Numbered from the stretch's first letter, positions 1-7,820 are shown. The stretch is DNA of 10,974 nucleotides from Clostridiaceae bacterium (GCA_012522285.1 JAAYKS010000382.1:1-10974); one strand, 5' to 3'. A program made the numbers and translations. Notes: a model not told the origin generated them from the sequence alone.

Positions 1-1
1 G

Positions 2-94
2 CGCAGCGATCCGTACGAGGGAGACGTCGCCGTGGCGAAAACGGCCTTGTCATCGATGGGGTTTCATGTTTTGGGAGACATGGAACCAGGATAA
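2..94 (+). CDS. Possible 3' end of an unidentified plus-strand gene (partial)
   Basis: From base 2 the plus strand is open to a TAA at 92-94, giving about 30 residues that read like a normal protein C-terminus (it includes VAVAKTALSSMGFHVLGDM) with mostly G/C third positions near the start. The beginning lies outside the window. I do not recognise the family. The frame overlaps the last 31 bases of the minus-strand gene ending at 64, so the two genes would converge tail to tail. This is a weak call: 31 open codons can occur by chance in GC-rich DNA, and the opposite strand is also open here beyond the TGA of its gene. Confidence 0.35.
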   Translation, partial: RSDPYEGDVAVAKTALSSMGFHVLGDMEPG

Positions 95-1011
95 AACTCC
101 ACAAACGTCACATACCCGTCGTTGTACACCACGTCCCACCGGGAAAACGGAGCGACCGCACGGTACCCTGTGCGCCCGACCCCGCCTGTCAGTACGCGCG
201 TTTCCATACCGGTCCGATATTCCTCCAGAATGAAATCCAGCATCCCGGGTTCGTACGCGTCCCCCAGCGCCGCGGACAGCGCGGCGCCCATCCATGTGTC
301 CAGTCCGTCCGAGGTGAACGTGCCGTCCGCATAGGCCCGGTCCCGTCCGCTCTCGGTATACAGCCTGGTGAGCCCCAGCGCCAGCGGGGCGTTGCCCCAG
401 GTCTCCCCGTCCAGATCGATCGCCAGCCGGAAAAACCCGTCCAGATTGTCTGCCCGCTCTTTGGTGGCCGCGAGTACGACCATGGAGGTCGGATTTGCGG
501 CGTCCACTTCATAAAACCCGAGGTGGAACCGGGACGCGGACAACGCCTCCTCCACCGCGCCGACCCGGGAGAGAAACAGCGACACCTCACCCGCATACCG
601 CGGCTGTGTGCCGGTCGTGTCGCCGGGCATGGCCGTGGCTCCTCCCGCCGACGCCGTCGAAGCGGGTGAGACGGGTTCCTCTCCGCCGGGAGAAAGCCCG
701 GGAAAATAAGCTGTAGGAATGGGACGGGTCACCCCGGCCTGCCCGGAAGCCCTCGGGTCGATGACACCCATCGGCGCCCCTCCGGACGGATCCGTACCGT
801 TGGGGCCCGCAGTCGAGACCGGATATGACAGGGATGGATCGATCCGCCCCGCGGTGGTCGGCCTCGTATCGCCCGGTCCGCCGGGTGCTCCCGCGGTGGG
901 ATCGGGCCAGATCAGCATGTATGCAGCGGCTGCGGCCGTGATGGCCAGGACGGCAAAGGCCGCCATACGGAGCGTGCGCTGTGTAGCGAGCGGTGCGGTT
1001 TTCTTTCTCAT
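64..1011 (-). CDS. Membrane-anchored protein with Gly/Pro/Thr-rich stalk, function unknown
   Basis: The product is 315 residues from the ATG at 1011. That start is chosen because GAGGTGA lies 5 bases ahead of it and the protein then begins with a basic tail (MRKKTAPL) typical before a membrane segment; an in-frame GTG at 1056 lacks a comparable site. Residues about 16-35 are a single hydrophobic, alanine-rich segment (signal anchor or uncleaved signal). Residues about 36-140 are low complexity, rich in Gly, Pro, Thr, Ser and Ala, as in an extracytoplasmic spacer. Residues about 141-315 look folded, with regular hydrophobic patterning and an aromatic C-terminus (WDVVYNDGYVTFVEFYPG). The expected topology is a short cytoplasmic N-terminus with the C-terminal domain outside. 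There is no LPXTG motif and no lipobox cysteine. I do not recognise the C-terminal domain. The gene lies 149 bases after purL behind a terminator, so it is probably expressed separately, though no convincing promoter is visible. Confidence 0.8.
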   Translation of the reverse strand: MRKKTAPLATQRTLRMAAFAVLAITAAAAAYMLIWPDPTAGAPGGPGDTRPTTAGRIDPSLSYPVSTAGPNGTDPSGGAPMGVIDPRASGQAGVTRPIPTAYFPGLSPGGEEPVSPASTASAGGATAMPGDTTGTQPRYAGEVSLFLSRVGAVEEALSASRFHLGFYEVDAANPTSMVVLAATKERADNLDGFFRLAIDLDGETWGNAPLALGLTRLYTESGRDRAYADGTFTSDGLDTWMGAALSAALGDAYEPGMLDFILEEYRTGMETRVLTGGVGRTGYRAVAPFSRWDVVYNDGYVTFVEFYPGSMSPKT

Positions 1012-1096
1012 GGACGTCACCTCGGTCTCCATGATGAAGGATTTCCCCACCGCCACGGGCTGGGATCAGGCGACAGAAGTGCCCTCCATAAACAGG

Positions 1097-1128
1097 AAAA
1101 CCCCCTGCGGCACACGGCACACAGGGGG
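1097..1128 (-). terminator. Intrinsic terminator after purL
   Basis: Read on the minus strand, CCCCCTG (1128-1122) pairs with CAGGGGG (1107-1101), extendable inward by a U-G and a G-C pair around a loop of about 10 bases, and is followed directly by TTTT (1100-1097). It begins 32 bases after the purL stop. This is a standard Rho-independent terminator, with a rather short T-tract, closing the aminotransferase-htpG-purL unit and separating it from the next gene. Confidence 0.75.
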
Positions 1129-1160
1129 CACTCAAAGAGCAGGTTTTTTACCCGGGTCGA

Positions 1161-4100
1161 CTATCCGCGGAAATACCGGACGCCCGCCTCAAAGATGCGC
1201 TGGTCTTTCATACCGGGTATATTGCGCGCGACATGCGACCCGATGCGTTCGGAGTGGGCCATCTTGCCCAGGATCCGTCCGTCCGGACTGCAAATGCCTT
1301 CCACCGCAAACCGGGAACCGTTCGGATTGTCCGGGAACCGGTGCGCCGGTTGACCGTCCGCATCCACGTACCGGGAGGCGATCTGCCCGCTGGCCGCAAG
1401 CCGTCTCAACAAATCGGCATCCGAGACAAAACATCCCTCGCCGTGGGAGACCGGTACCCGATGCCGATCTCCGGGATTTACAAGCGATAGCCAGGGCGAA
1501 AGGTTGGAGACGACTTGCGTCTCGACATAAGCGGAAACATGCCGCCCGACCCGGTTAAACGTCAGTGTAGGTGAGGAAGGTTCCATCGGCTCGATCCGTC
1601 CAAACGGCAGCAAGCCCAGTTTGACGAACGCCTGGAATCCGTTGCAGATCCCCAGCGCCAACCCGTCGCGCACATACAGCAGGCGGTGGATTTCCTCCAC
1701 GATCCGGGCGTCCCGCAAGGCCGCCGCGATAAACTTGCCCGAGCCTTCCGGCTCGTCTCCGGCACTGAATCCCCCGGGCAGCATCAGGATCTGCGCGCGG
1801 GAAAGAGCCTCCCGCAACGCCTCCATCGATTCGGACAGCCCCTGCGGTGTCAGGTTGCGGATGACGAGAACTGCGGGATCGGCACCGGCTTTCCGGAAGG
1901 CACGTGCGGAGTCGTATTCGCAGTTGGTCCCCGGAAACACCGGGATCAGCGCAACCGGCCTGGCCGGTCCGGTCCGGTTCGTCCGCGCCTGCCGCAAGAC
2001 GGATGTCCACAAAGGCATGTCGGCCAAAGACACGGGTTCCGACGCGGGAGCACTGTCCGGGAACACGGTTTCCAGCGGTTTTTTCCAGGCTGCGATGGCT
2101 TCCGCAAGACGCAGAGTACCGGATGCTGCCGCGAGCACACCCGTGTCGTCACTGGTTCCGACCAATCGGCCGCCGGCTTTGGCCAGGGCGTCGACCGCCC
2201 CGGTGTCGCCGCGGTCCACGGCAACCAGCAACGAAGCGCGGTCCGGCTCAAACAAGGCGTCGCAGGTCCAGTCGTTTTCGAACCGGAATCCGACGCCGTT
2301 GCCGAAACACATCTTCGCGACCGAAACCGCGATCCCACCGGAACGCACGGTGGAGCAGGCGGCAACCCGCCCTGTGCGCGTCAGGCCGTGTACAGTCTGG
2401 AAGACCGAAGCGAGTGACGCGGCATCCGGCAAGCCGAGTTCGATCCGCGGCGCGCGCAGGAGGTAAACCGCGGTAGCGGCATCCGGAAGGGTGGCCGTCA
2501 CCACTCGGCCCGCGTCAACGAATCCGACCGCAAACGAAACCAGTGTGGGCGGCACGTGAAGCTCGTTGAAGGACCCGGACATGCTGTCCTTGCCCCCGAT
2601 CGCAGCCAGACCGAGATCGTGCTGTGCCCGGTAAGCCCCCAGCAGCGAAGCGAGCGGTTTGCCCCAGGACCGCGCGTCCCGCATGCGCTCGAAATACTCC
2701 TGAAAAGTGAGGTGGACGTCCGCCGGATCGCCCCCCATCGCGACGATTTTCGCGACGGATTCGGCGACCGCGTAATACGCGCCGTGGTAGGGACTGCGCT
2801 CGGACAACAGGGGATCGAATCCAAACGCCATCAGCGTACAGTCGTCGGTCTCCCCTTCCAGCACCGGAATCTTGGCGGCCATGCCCTCCTCGGGTGTCAG
2901 CTGCGACGCCCCGCCAAACGGCATGAGGACCGTCCCGGCTCCGATGGTGGAGTCAAACCGCTCGGTCAATCCTTTGCGCGAACAGTGGTCCAGCGAAGAC
3001 AACGCGCCGGTCAATTGTTGTCCGAACGCTTGTCCGTTCTGCTGCCGGGCGGGCCAGACTGCCTCGGGCGCGGGCACCGCCACGACGGCCGCCGCACGCT
3101 GCGGGGCACCGTTCGTGTCGATGAAGGCGCGGGTCAGATTGACGATCTCGCGTCCCCGCCACCGCATGACCATTCTCGCTTGCCCGGTCACCTTGGCGAC
3201 CGGCACCGCTTCGAGGTTCTCCGTGTCGGCAGCGCGGACAAACCGCTCGAGGTCCGCGGGATCCAGCACGACCGCCATCCGCTCCTGGGACTCGGAGATC
3301 GCCAGTTCCGTTCCGTCCAGCCCTTCGTATTTGCGCGGTACCGCGTCCAGATCGATGTCCAGACCGTCCGCCAGTTCCCCGATGGCGACCGAGACCCCAC
3401 CCGCGCCAAAGTCGTTGCAGCGCCGGATCATGCGCGCGACCGCCGGGCCGCGGAAGAGCCGCTGTAGTTTTCGCTCGGTGACCGGATTTCCCTTTTGGAC
3501 TTCGGATCCGCATGTGGCAAGTGACGACTCGTCGTGCCCTTTGGACGATCCGGTCGCGCCGCCGCAGCCGTCCCTTCCGGTCCGACCGCCCAGCAGCACC
3601 ACCACGTCACCCGGCCGTGGTTGCTCCCGCACGACGTTCGCGGCGGGAGCGGCCGCGATGACCGCCCCGATTTCCATGCGTTTGGCGACATATCCGGGGT
3701 GGTAGATTTCCTCGACCTGTCCGGTCGCAAGACCGATCTGATTGCCGTACGAGCTAAACCCGGCCGCGGCAGTCGTGGTGAGTTTGCGCTGCCAGAGTTT
3801 GCCCGGGATCGTTTCGGACACCGGTACGGTCGGATCGCCGCTGCCGGTGACCCGCATCGCCTGATACACATAGGAACGACCGGACAGCGGATCCCGGATC
3901 GCGCCACCCAGACAGGTGGCCGCGCCACCGAACGGCTCGATCTCGGTCGGATGGTTGTGGGTCTCGTTTTTAAACATGACCAGGTAGTCTTCTTCCCGGC
4001 CGTCCACCCGCACTTTGGCTCGCACGCTACACGCGTTGATCTCTTCCGAGAGATCCAGCCGCGGGAGACGTCCGGCCGCCCGCAATTCCTTGGCGGCCAG

Positions 4101-4952
4101 GGTGGCCAGATCCATCAGGCAGACCGGGCGGTTCGCGGCGCGCGCGCCGTACAGGTTCTGCCGCGCTGCAAGATACTGGTCGTACGCCCCGCGCATGTGC
4201 GCCGCGAGCGGTCCTTCGCCTTCAAACCGCACCTCTTCCAGACGGGTGAGAAAGGTCGTGTGGCGGCAGTGGTCCGACCAGTAGGTGTCCAGCACACGGA
4301 TCTCGGTGATCGTCGGATCGCGGCCTTCCTCCCGGTAGTAGGGCTGGCAAAAACGAATGTCGTCCAGGGTCATGGCGAGTCCTAGCGACGCGCGCAACGC
4401 CTCGAGCGCGGGGTCGTCCATGTCGCAAAATCCCTCGATCACCGGGATATCCTGCGGCATCTCCATCGTCTGCTCGAGAGACGCGGGTTTGTCCAGCGAG
4501 GCTTCCCTCGATTCGACCGGATTGACCAGATAGGAGCGAATGCGGTCGCGCGCTTCCGGCGAGATCGACCCGCTCAGGCAATACACGCGGGCGGTCAGAC
4601 ACCGCGGGCGCTGCCCGCCAGTCAAGAACTGCACACATTGCGCGGCCGAGTCCGCCCGCTGGTCGTACTGACCGGGCAGCGGTTCGACACCAAACACAAA
4701 CGTGTCCGCCGGAAAGGGCGCGGTCTCGTCGAAGACTTCGTCGACGGGTGGTTCCGAAAACACGATGGACCGGGATGCGGCATATTCCTCGTCGGACATG
4801 CCGGACAAGTCGTAGCGATTGTAGATCCGGACGCCTGTGAGGCCGGCGATCCCGAGGTTGTCGCGCAGGTCGTGCAGCAGAGCGCCGGCTTCCACGTCGA
4901 AACCGGGCCGCTTGACGGAATAGATCCTGCGTACGCGCGTATTCTGGTCCAT
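1161..4952 (-). CDS. purL: Phosphoribosylformylglycinamidine synthase, single-chain (FGAM synthase)
   Basis: Catalyses ATP- and glutamine-dependent conversion of FGAR to FGAM, the fourth step of de novo purine synthesis, in the cytoplasm. The 1263-residue chain is full length for the one-polypeptide form. Numbering from the chosen start, an N-terminal PurS-like region is followed by the synthase signature SDHCRH (226-231), then the FKNETHNHPTEIEPFGG block (327-343) of the first ATP-binding half, GGRTGRDGCGGATGSS (455-470), a second AIRS-like half with GFDPLLSERSPYHGAYYAVAES (from 711) and AAIGGKDSM (783-791), and a C-terminal class I glutaminase from about 999. The glutaminase shows PGTNCEYDSARAF, the nucleophile Cys1103 in GICNGFQ, and the His1233/Glu1235 pair in MAHSER. 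The N-terminal sequence (SVKRPGFDVEA, RIYNRYD, FSEPPVDEVFDE) resembles clostridial PurL. The ATG at 4952 is chosen because GGAGGAGG precedes it by 8 bases; it starts 17 bases after the htpG stop. An upstream in-frame start at 4982 would overlap htpG and lacks this site. Separate purS and purQ should not be needed. Confidence 0.97.
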   Translation of the reverse strand: MDQNTRVRRIYSVKRPGFDVEAGALLHDLRDNLGIAGLTGVRIYNRYDLSGMSDEEYAASRSIVFSEPPVDEVFDETAPFPADTFVFGVEPLPGQYDQRADSAAQCVQFLTGGQRPRCLTARVYCLSGSISPEARDRIRSYLVNPVESREASLDKPASLEQTMEMPQDIPVIEGFCDMDDPALEALRASLGLAMTLDDIRFCQPYYREEGRDPTITEIRVLDTYWSDHCRHTTFLTRLEEVRFEGEGPLAAHMRGAYDQYLAARQNLYGARAANRPVCLMDLATLAAKELRAAGRLPRLDLSEEINACSVRAKVRVDGREEDYLVMFKNETHNHPTEIEPFGGAATCLGGAIRDPLSGRSYVYQAMRVTGSGDPTVPVSETIPGKLWQRKLTTTAAAGFSSYGNQIGLATGQVEEIYHPGYVAKRMEIGAVIAAAPAANVVREQPRPGDVVVLLGGRTGRDGCGGATGSSKGHDESSLATCGSEVQKGNPVTERKLQRLFRGPAVARMIRRCNDFGAGGVSVAIGELADGLDIDLDAVPRKYEGLDGTELAISESQERMAVVLDPADLERFVRAADTENLEAVPVAKVTGQARMVMRWRGREIVNLTRAFIDTNGAPQRAAAVVAVPAPEAVWPARQQNGQAFGQQLTGALSSLDHCSRKGLTERFDSTIGAGTVLMPFGGASQLTPEEGMAAKIPVLEGETDDCTLMAFGFDPLLSERSPYHGAYYAVAESVAKIVAMGGDPADVHLTFQEYFERMRDARSWGKPLASLLGAYRAQHDLGLAAIGGKDSMSGSFNELHVPPTLVSFAVGFVDAGRVVTATLPDAATAVYLLRAPRIELGLPDAASLASVFQTVHGLTRTGRVAACSTVRSGGIAVSVAKMCFGNGVGFRFENDWTCDALFEPDRASLLVAVDRGDTGAVDALAKAGGRLVGTSDDTGVLAAASGTLRLAEAIAAWKKPLETVFPDSAPASEPVSLADMPLWTSVLRQARTNRTGPARPVALIPVFPGTNCEYDSARAFRKAGADPAVLVIRNLTPQGLSESMEALREALSRAQILMLPGGFSAGDEPEGSGKFIAAALRDARIVEEIHRLLYVRDGLALGICNGFQAFVKLGLLPFGRIEPMEPSSPTLTFNRVGRHVSAYVETQVVSNLSPWLSLVNPGDRHRVPVSHGEGCFVSDADLLRRLAASGQIASRYVDADGQPAHRFPDNPNGSRFAVEGICSPDGRILGKMAHSERIGSHVARNIPGMKDQRIFEAGVRYFRG

Positions 4953-4960
4953 CTGAGTGT

Positions 4961-4968
4961 CCTCCTCC
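4961..4968 (-). promoter_or_regulatory. purL ribosome binding site
   Basis: GGAGGAGG on the minus strand, 8 bases ahead of the ATG at 4952, inside the 17-base gap after htpG. It decides the purL start in favour of the shorter form (MDQNTRVRRI) over the one ten residues longer that would overlap htpG by 13 bases. Confidence 0.85.
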
Positions 4969-4969
4969 G

Positions 4970-6838
4970 TCAGACCTGCCATTCGCCGAGCAAGGTCGCG
5001 GACCGGGCTAGGAACGCGGCCATGCCGTCCGCGTCGAGGGTTCCGTGTCCAAGCCGCGCCATGTCGTACAAGTGGCGCGCGACCGTCTGCACCCGTTCTT
5101 CCTCTGCGTCGGCCGCGCGCAACCGCGCGACTGCGGGGTGGTCGGTGTTGAGCACCAGGGTCAGATCCACGGGGAACAGGTCATCGGTGCCGCCTCCTTC
5201 CGGAGACATCCGCTGGAACTGTTTGCGCATCTCTTCCATGCGGCGGGACTCCTCCGACTCTTCGATGAGAGCAGGCAGCGCGTCGGCGCCCATGGCCAGC
5301 ATTTTGAGCTTTAGTTTTTCATCCCCAGTAGCCTTGCGGAACAACGTCTCCAGCGACTGCAGGAGCTCCTGGTCGTCGTTTGCGGTCTCCCCTTCCAGAC
5401 TCGCGTCGACGCGCAGGAAGTGGATGTCCTTGTTTTTGTACTCGATGAAGGACATGAAATGGTTGTCCAGTTCGTGGTCCAGGATCGCGACCTGCAGCCC
5501 CTTCTCCTTTGCCCGGTTGATGTACACCACCTGTTGGCGCGGGTCGGGGGTATACAGGGTCTTGTCGTTCAGCTCGGACATCACGCGGAATCCGCCCCCG
5601 ACCGACGGGAAGAGCAGGACGTCTTTGACCCGGTCGTAGAACTTTTCGTCCCGGAGGCATCCGTATTTCACAAACACCCCGATGTCCTTCCAATACCCGG
5701 CATACGCATCGCGGTCGGATTCAAACAGCGACTGGAGCTTGTCCGCGACTTTGCGGATGATGTGCTGGGAGAGCTTTTGCACATAGGAATCGTTCTGCAG
5801 GAAGCTCCGGCTGACATTGAGCGGCAGGTCGGGACAGTCCACACATCCGCGCAGCAGGAACAAAAACTCCGGCAGGATCTCTTTTACGTTGTCCGCCACG
5901 AACACCTGGTTGTAGAAGACCTTGATCCGGCCCTCCAGTGATTCGTACGAGTTGTCGGTCCGCGGAAAATACAGAATCCCCTTGAGATTGAAGGGATAGT
6001 CCATGTTGAGGTGGATCCAGAACAGGGGCTCCCGGAAATCCATAAAGGTATCCCGGTAAAACGCTTTGTATTCCTCGTCGGTGCAGTCTTTGGGGGCTTT
6101 GAGCCACAGCGGGCTGGTTTCGTTGACCGGCTTGGGCGCGGACTCTTCTTCCGCTGTCTCTTCCGAATCTGCCTTCTTTTTCTTGTCGGCCTTTTTCTCT
6201 TCTGCGACGTCCACAAAATAGATCGGATAGGGCATAAAGGCGCAATACTTGCGCAGGATGGACTCGACGCCCTCTTTTTCCATCAGTTCCTTGCCGTCGT
6301 CTGACAATTGGAGCGTCACAACCGAACCCCGTTCCGTGCGGTCCGATTCCCCCATTTCATACGCGATCCCGTCTTTGCTCAGCCAATGGACCGCTTCCGC
6401 GTCCGGCTGCCAGGAACGGGTGTCGATGCGGACGCTGTCCGCCACCATGAACGCGGAGTAGAACCCCAGGCCGAAATGCCCGATGATGCCCGCGGTGTCG
6501 ATGTTTTTGTTTTTATACTTCTCGACAAAATCCATCGCGCCGGAAAATGCGATCTGGTTGATGTATTTTTTGACCTCGTCCGCGGTCATGCCGATGCCGT
6601 TGTCCTCCACCGACAACACGCCCTTCTTTTTGTCATAGCGGACGTGCACGGCATATGCTTCGTCTTCCGGCAGGGTTGTTTCTCCCACGCCGACCAGCCT
6701 GCGGAGTTTTTCAATCGCGTCCGAAGCGTTGGAAACCAGTTCGCGCAGGAAAATGTCCCGATCCGAATACAGCCATTGCCGGATGATCGGAAAAATGTTC
6801 TCTGTGGTGACCGATACATTGCCTTTTTCTTTTTGCAT
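4970..6838 (-). CDS. htpG: Molecular chaperone HtpG (bacterial Hsp90)
   Basis: ATP-dependent homodimeric cytoplasmic chaperone of 622 residues, the usual HtpG length. The N-terminal GHKL ATPase has IFLRELVSNASDA (29-41) with catalytic Glu33 and magnesium/nucleotide-contacting Asn37, VEDNGIGM (77-84) with the adenine-binding Asp79, and the lid glycine motif GHFGLGFYSAF (120-130). A strongly charged linker (about 212-240; EEKKADKKKKADSEETAEEE) leads to the middle domain, which contains WIHLNMDYPFNLKGILYFPR (274-293) and NVSRSFLQND (341-350) with Arg344 as the expected gamma-phosphate contact. The C-terminal dimerisation region follows. All key ATPase residues are present, so the protein should be active. 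There is no eukaryotic MEEVD tail. The ATG at 6838 has AGGAGG 8 bases ahead. It starts 26 bases after the aminotransferase stop, with purL 17 bases further on, so all three are probably co-transcribed. No CIRCE or CtsR-type repeat is visible upstream. Confidence 0.97.
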   Translation of the reverse strand: MQKEKGNVSVTTENIFPIIRQWLYSDRDIFLRELVSNASDAIEKLRRLVGVGETTLPEDEAYAVHVRYDKKKGVLSVEDNGIGMTADEVKKYINQIAFSGAMDFVEKYKNKNIDTAGIIGHFGLGFYSAFMVADSVRIDTRSWQPDAEAVHWLSKDGIAYEMGESDRTERGSVVTLQLSDDGKELMEKEGVESILRKYCAFMPYPIYFVDVAEEKKADKKKKADSEETAEEESAPKPVNETSPLWLKAPKDCTDEEYKAFYRDTFMDFREPLFWIHLNMDYPFNLKGILYFPRTDNSYESLEGRIKVFYNQVFVADNVKEILPEFLFLLRGCVDCPDLPLNVSRSFLQNDSYVQKLSQHIIRKVADKLQSLFESDRDAYAGYWKDIGVFVKYGCLRDEKFYDRVKDVLLFPSVGGGFRVMSELNDKTLYTPDPRQQVVYINRAKEKGLQVAILDHELDNHFMSFIEYKNKDIHFLRVDASLEGETANDDQELLQSLETLFRKATGDEKLKLKMLAMGADALPALIEESEESRRMEEMRKQFQRMSPEGGGTDDLFPVDLTLVLNTDHPAVARLRAADAEEERVQTVARHLYDMARLGHGTLDADGMAAFLARSATLLGEWQV

Positions 6839-6842
6839 TTTT

Positions 6843-6856
6843 GTACCCTCCTGTAC
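6843..6856 (-). promoter_or_regulatory. htpG ribosome binding site within a GUAC hairpin
   Basis: On the minus strand the sequence GTAC-AGGAGG-GTAC sits four A residues ahead of the htpG ATG. The two GTAC blocks are self-complementary, so the full Shine-Dalgarno element would be exactly the six-base loop of a four-pair stem. The ribosome binding site itself is certain enough; any role of the stem is not, because a four-pair stem is weak and leaves the site exposed. Confidence 0.6.
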
Positions 6857-6864
6857 CTGTGTCT

Positions 6865-7734
6865 TTATCTATCCGCACATGTGTCGCGCAAAAGCGACGC
6901 ATGCCGGACATATTCGTCCAGAATCTCGAGATAGCGCTCCCGCACGGCACGCACGACAGCATTTTCGGGGTCCAGTTCGAGTGTATCAATCCGCGCGATC
7001 GGGAGCACGTCGATCGGGGACCCGGTCAGAAAGGCGGCCGAAGCGGCACCGGCGCGGAGTTCCTCCATCGCAAACGTCCGGGTTTCCATTGCAAAGCCGG
7101 CCTCGGCAACCGCACGCTGTACATGGCGGCGGGTGATCCCGAGCATAATACAGTCGTCCGGCGCGCTGAGAACGGTGTTGCCATGGACAAAAAACAGATT
7201 GGAGCGGCTCCCCTCCGTCAATTGCCCGGAGCGGTCCGCCAGCAGCACTTCGAATGGCCTGCCGCCGGGTCCCTCTATGGCAAACGCCGTGGCGACCGCG
7301 CGTTTGTAGTCTTCGCGCACGGTTTTCACCTGCGGTGTCTCCCGCTCCCAGGACAGAACGGAACAGGCGACTCCCTCCGTCACCATGGTGTCGGAGGGAT
7401 AATAATACGGACTGAGATGCAACACGGTGTGGCATGCCGTCACCACGATCCGGATGTTGCACCGCCGCGCGTCCGCAGCGGCCAGCAGCCGGTCGGCGTC
7501 TTTCCGCAATCGAAAAAGATCCAGCGGAAAAGCCCCCGCCACGGAGTGGAGCAGCCGGGCGGCATGATCTTCCCAAAAAAGCGGGACGCCGTCGCGCACG
7601 CGCACAACTTCGTAATACATGGTTTCGTCGGTTGGCAGGAAAAAAGGACGGGCTTCGCCGTCTTCCACATGATAGAGGCGGCCGTCCGCAATCAGCAGGG
7701 CGCCCGCCGTTTCGTCTATGATCGGATAGGCCAT
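6865..7734 (-). CDS. Aminotransferase class IV (fold-type IV PLP enzyme)
   Basis: The 289-residue protein belongs to the family that includes branched-chain aminotransferase, D-amino acid aminotransferase and 4-amino-4-deoxychorismate lyase. Visible landmarks are YEVVRVRDGVPLFWEDHAARL (41-61), with the conserved Arg60; Lys137 in QVKTV, the likely PLP-binding lysine by alignment to the family K-S-L-N position; LTEGSRSNLFFV (172-183) with the PLP-contacting Glu174; and MLGITRRHV (197-205). The spacing from Lys137 to Glu174 is about five residues longer than in D-amino acid aminotransferase, explained by the EGPGGRP insert, so Lys144 is a less likely alternative. Substrate cannot be settled: the TEGSRSN and GSPIDVLPIARID segments suit the class IV aminotransferases common in Clostridia, often labelled branched-chain type. 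A PabC role would link to folate and so to purines but is not shown. The ATG at 7734 has GGGAGG 7 bases ahead. It is the first gene of the probable operon with htpG and purL. Confidence 0.9.
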   Translation of the reverse strand: MAYPIIDETAGALLIADGRLYHVEDGEARPFFLPTDETMYYEVVRVRDGVPLFWEDHAARLLHSVAGAFPLDLFRLRKDADRLLAAADARRCNIRIVVTACHTVLHLSPYYYPSDTMVTEGVACSVLSWERETPQVKTVREDYKRAVATAFAIEGPGGRPFEVLLADRSGQLTEGSRSNLFFVHGNTVLSAPDDCIMLGITRRHVQRAVAEAGFAMETRTFAMEELRAGAASAAFLTGSPIDVLPIARIDTLELDPENAVVRAVRERYLEILDEYVRHASLLRDTCADR

Positions 7735-7789
7735 TCGGGAACCTCCCGTTATCAGTCACCGGTAGAATGGGACTGTAGGATGATACAAG

Positions 7790-7798
7790 ATTATAGCA
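7790..7798 (-). promoter_or_regulatory. Extended -10 promoter for the aminotransferase-htpG-purL unit
   Basis: The minus strand reads TGCTATAAT: a perfect -10 hexamer (7795-7790) with an extended TGn motif. No good -35 hexamer is seen at 16-18 bases, which is tolerated by extended -10 promoters. Transcription would begin near 7783, leaving a leader of about 48 bases before the ATG at 7734, with no riboswitch-like structure seen. Confidence 0.65.
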
Positions 7799-7820
7799 CA
7801 CCGCCGGGGGGTCCGGGCTT

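Noticed and set aside
1..63. The minus-strand frame of the stalked membrane protein stays open beyond its TGA to the window edge, hinting at read-through or recoded TGA
   Set aside because: HtpG ends normally at a TGA (4970-4972) with a typical C-terminus and the TPR gene also ends in TGA, so TGA is a stop here. Twenty open codons are too few to claim read-through.
2556..3467. Long plus-strand open frame opposite purL (303 codons)
   Set aside because: Lies wholly inside purL, basic and repetitive in composition without recognisable motifs; typical of GC-rich antisense frames.
4953..4982. Longer purL start at 4982, overlapping the htpG end
   Set aside because: The ATG at 4952 has GGAGGAGG at good spacing, and family members start close to the RRIYSVKRPGFDVEA segment; the ten extra residues have no support.
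6839..6864. Heat-shock operator (CIRCE or CtsR repeat) ahead of htpG
   Set aside because: Neither the TTAGCACTC/GAGTGCTAA inverted repeat nor a GGTCAAA direct repeat is present in the gap or in the operon promoter region.
7735..7783. Riboswitch or T-box leader in front of the aminotransferase-htpG-purL unit
   Set aside because: The leader is only about 48 bases and shows no conserved core or terminator-antiterminator pair.
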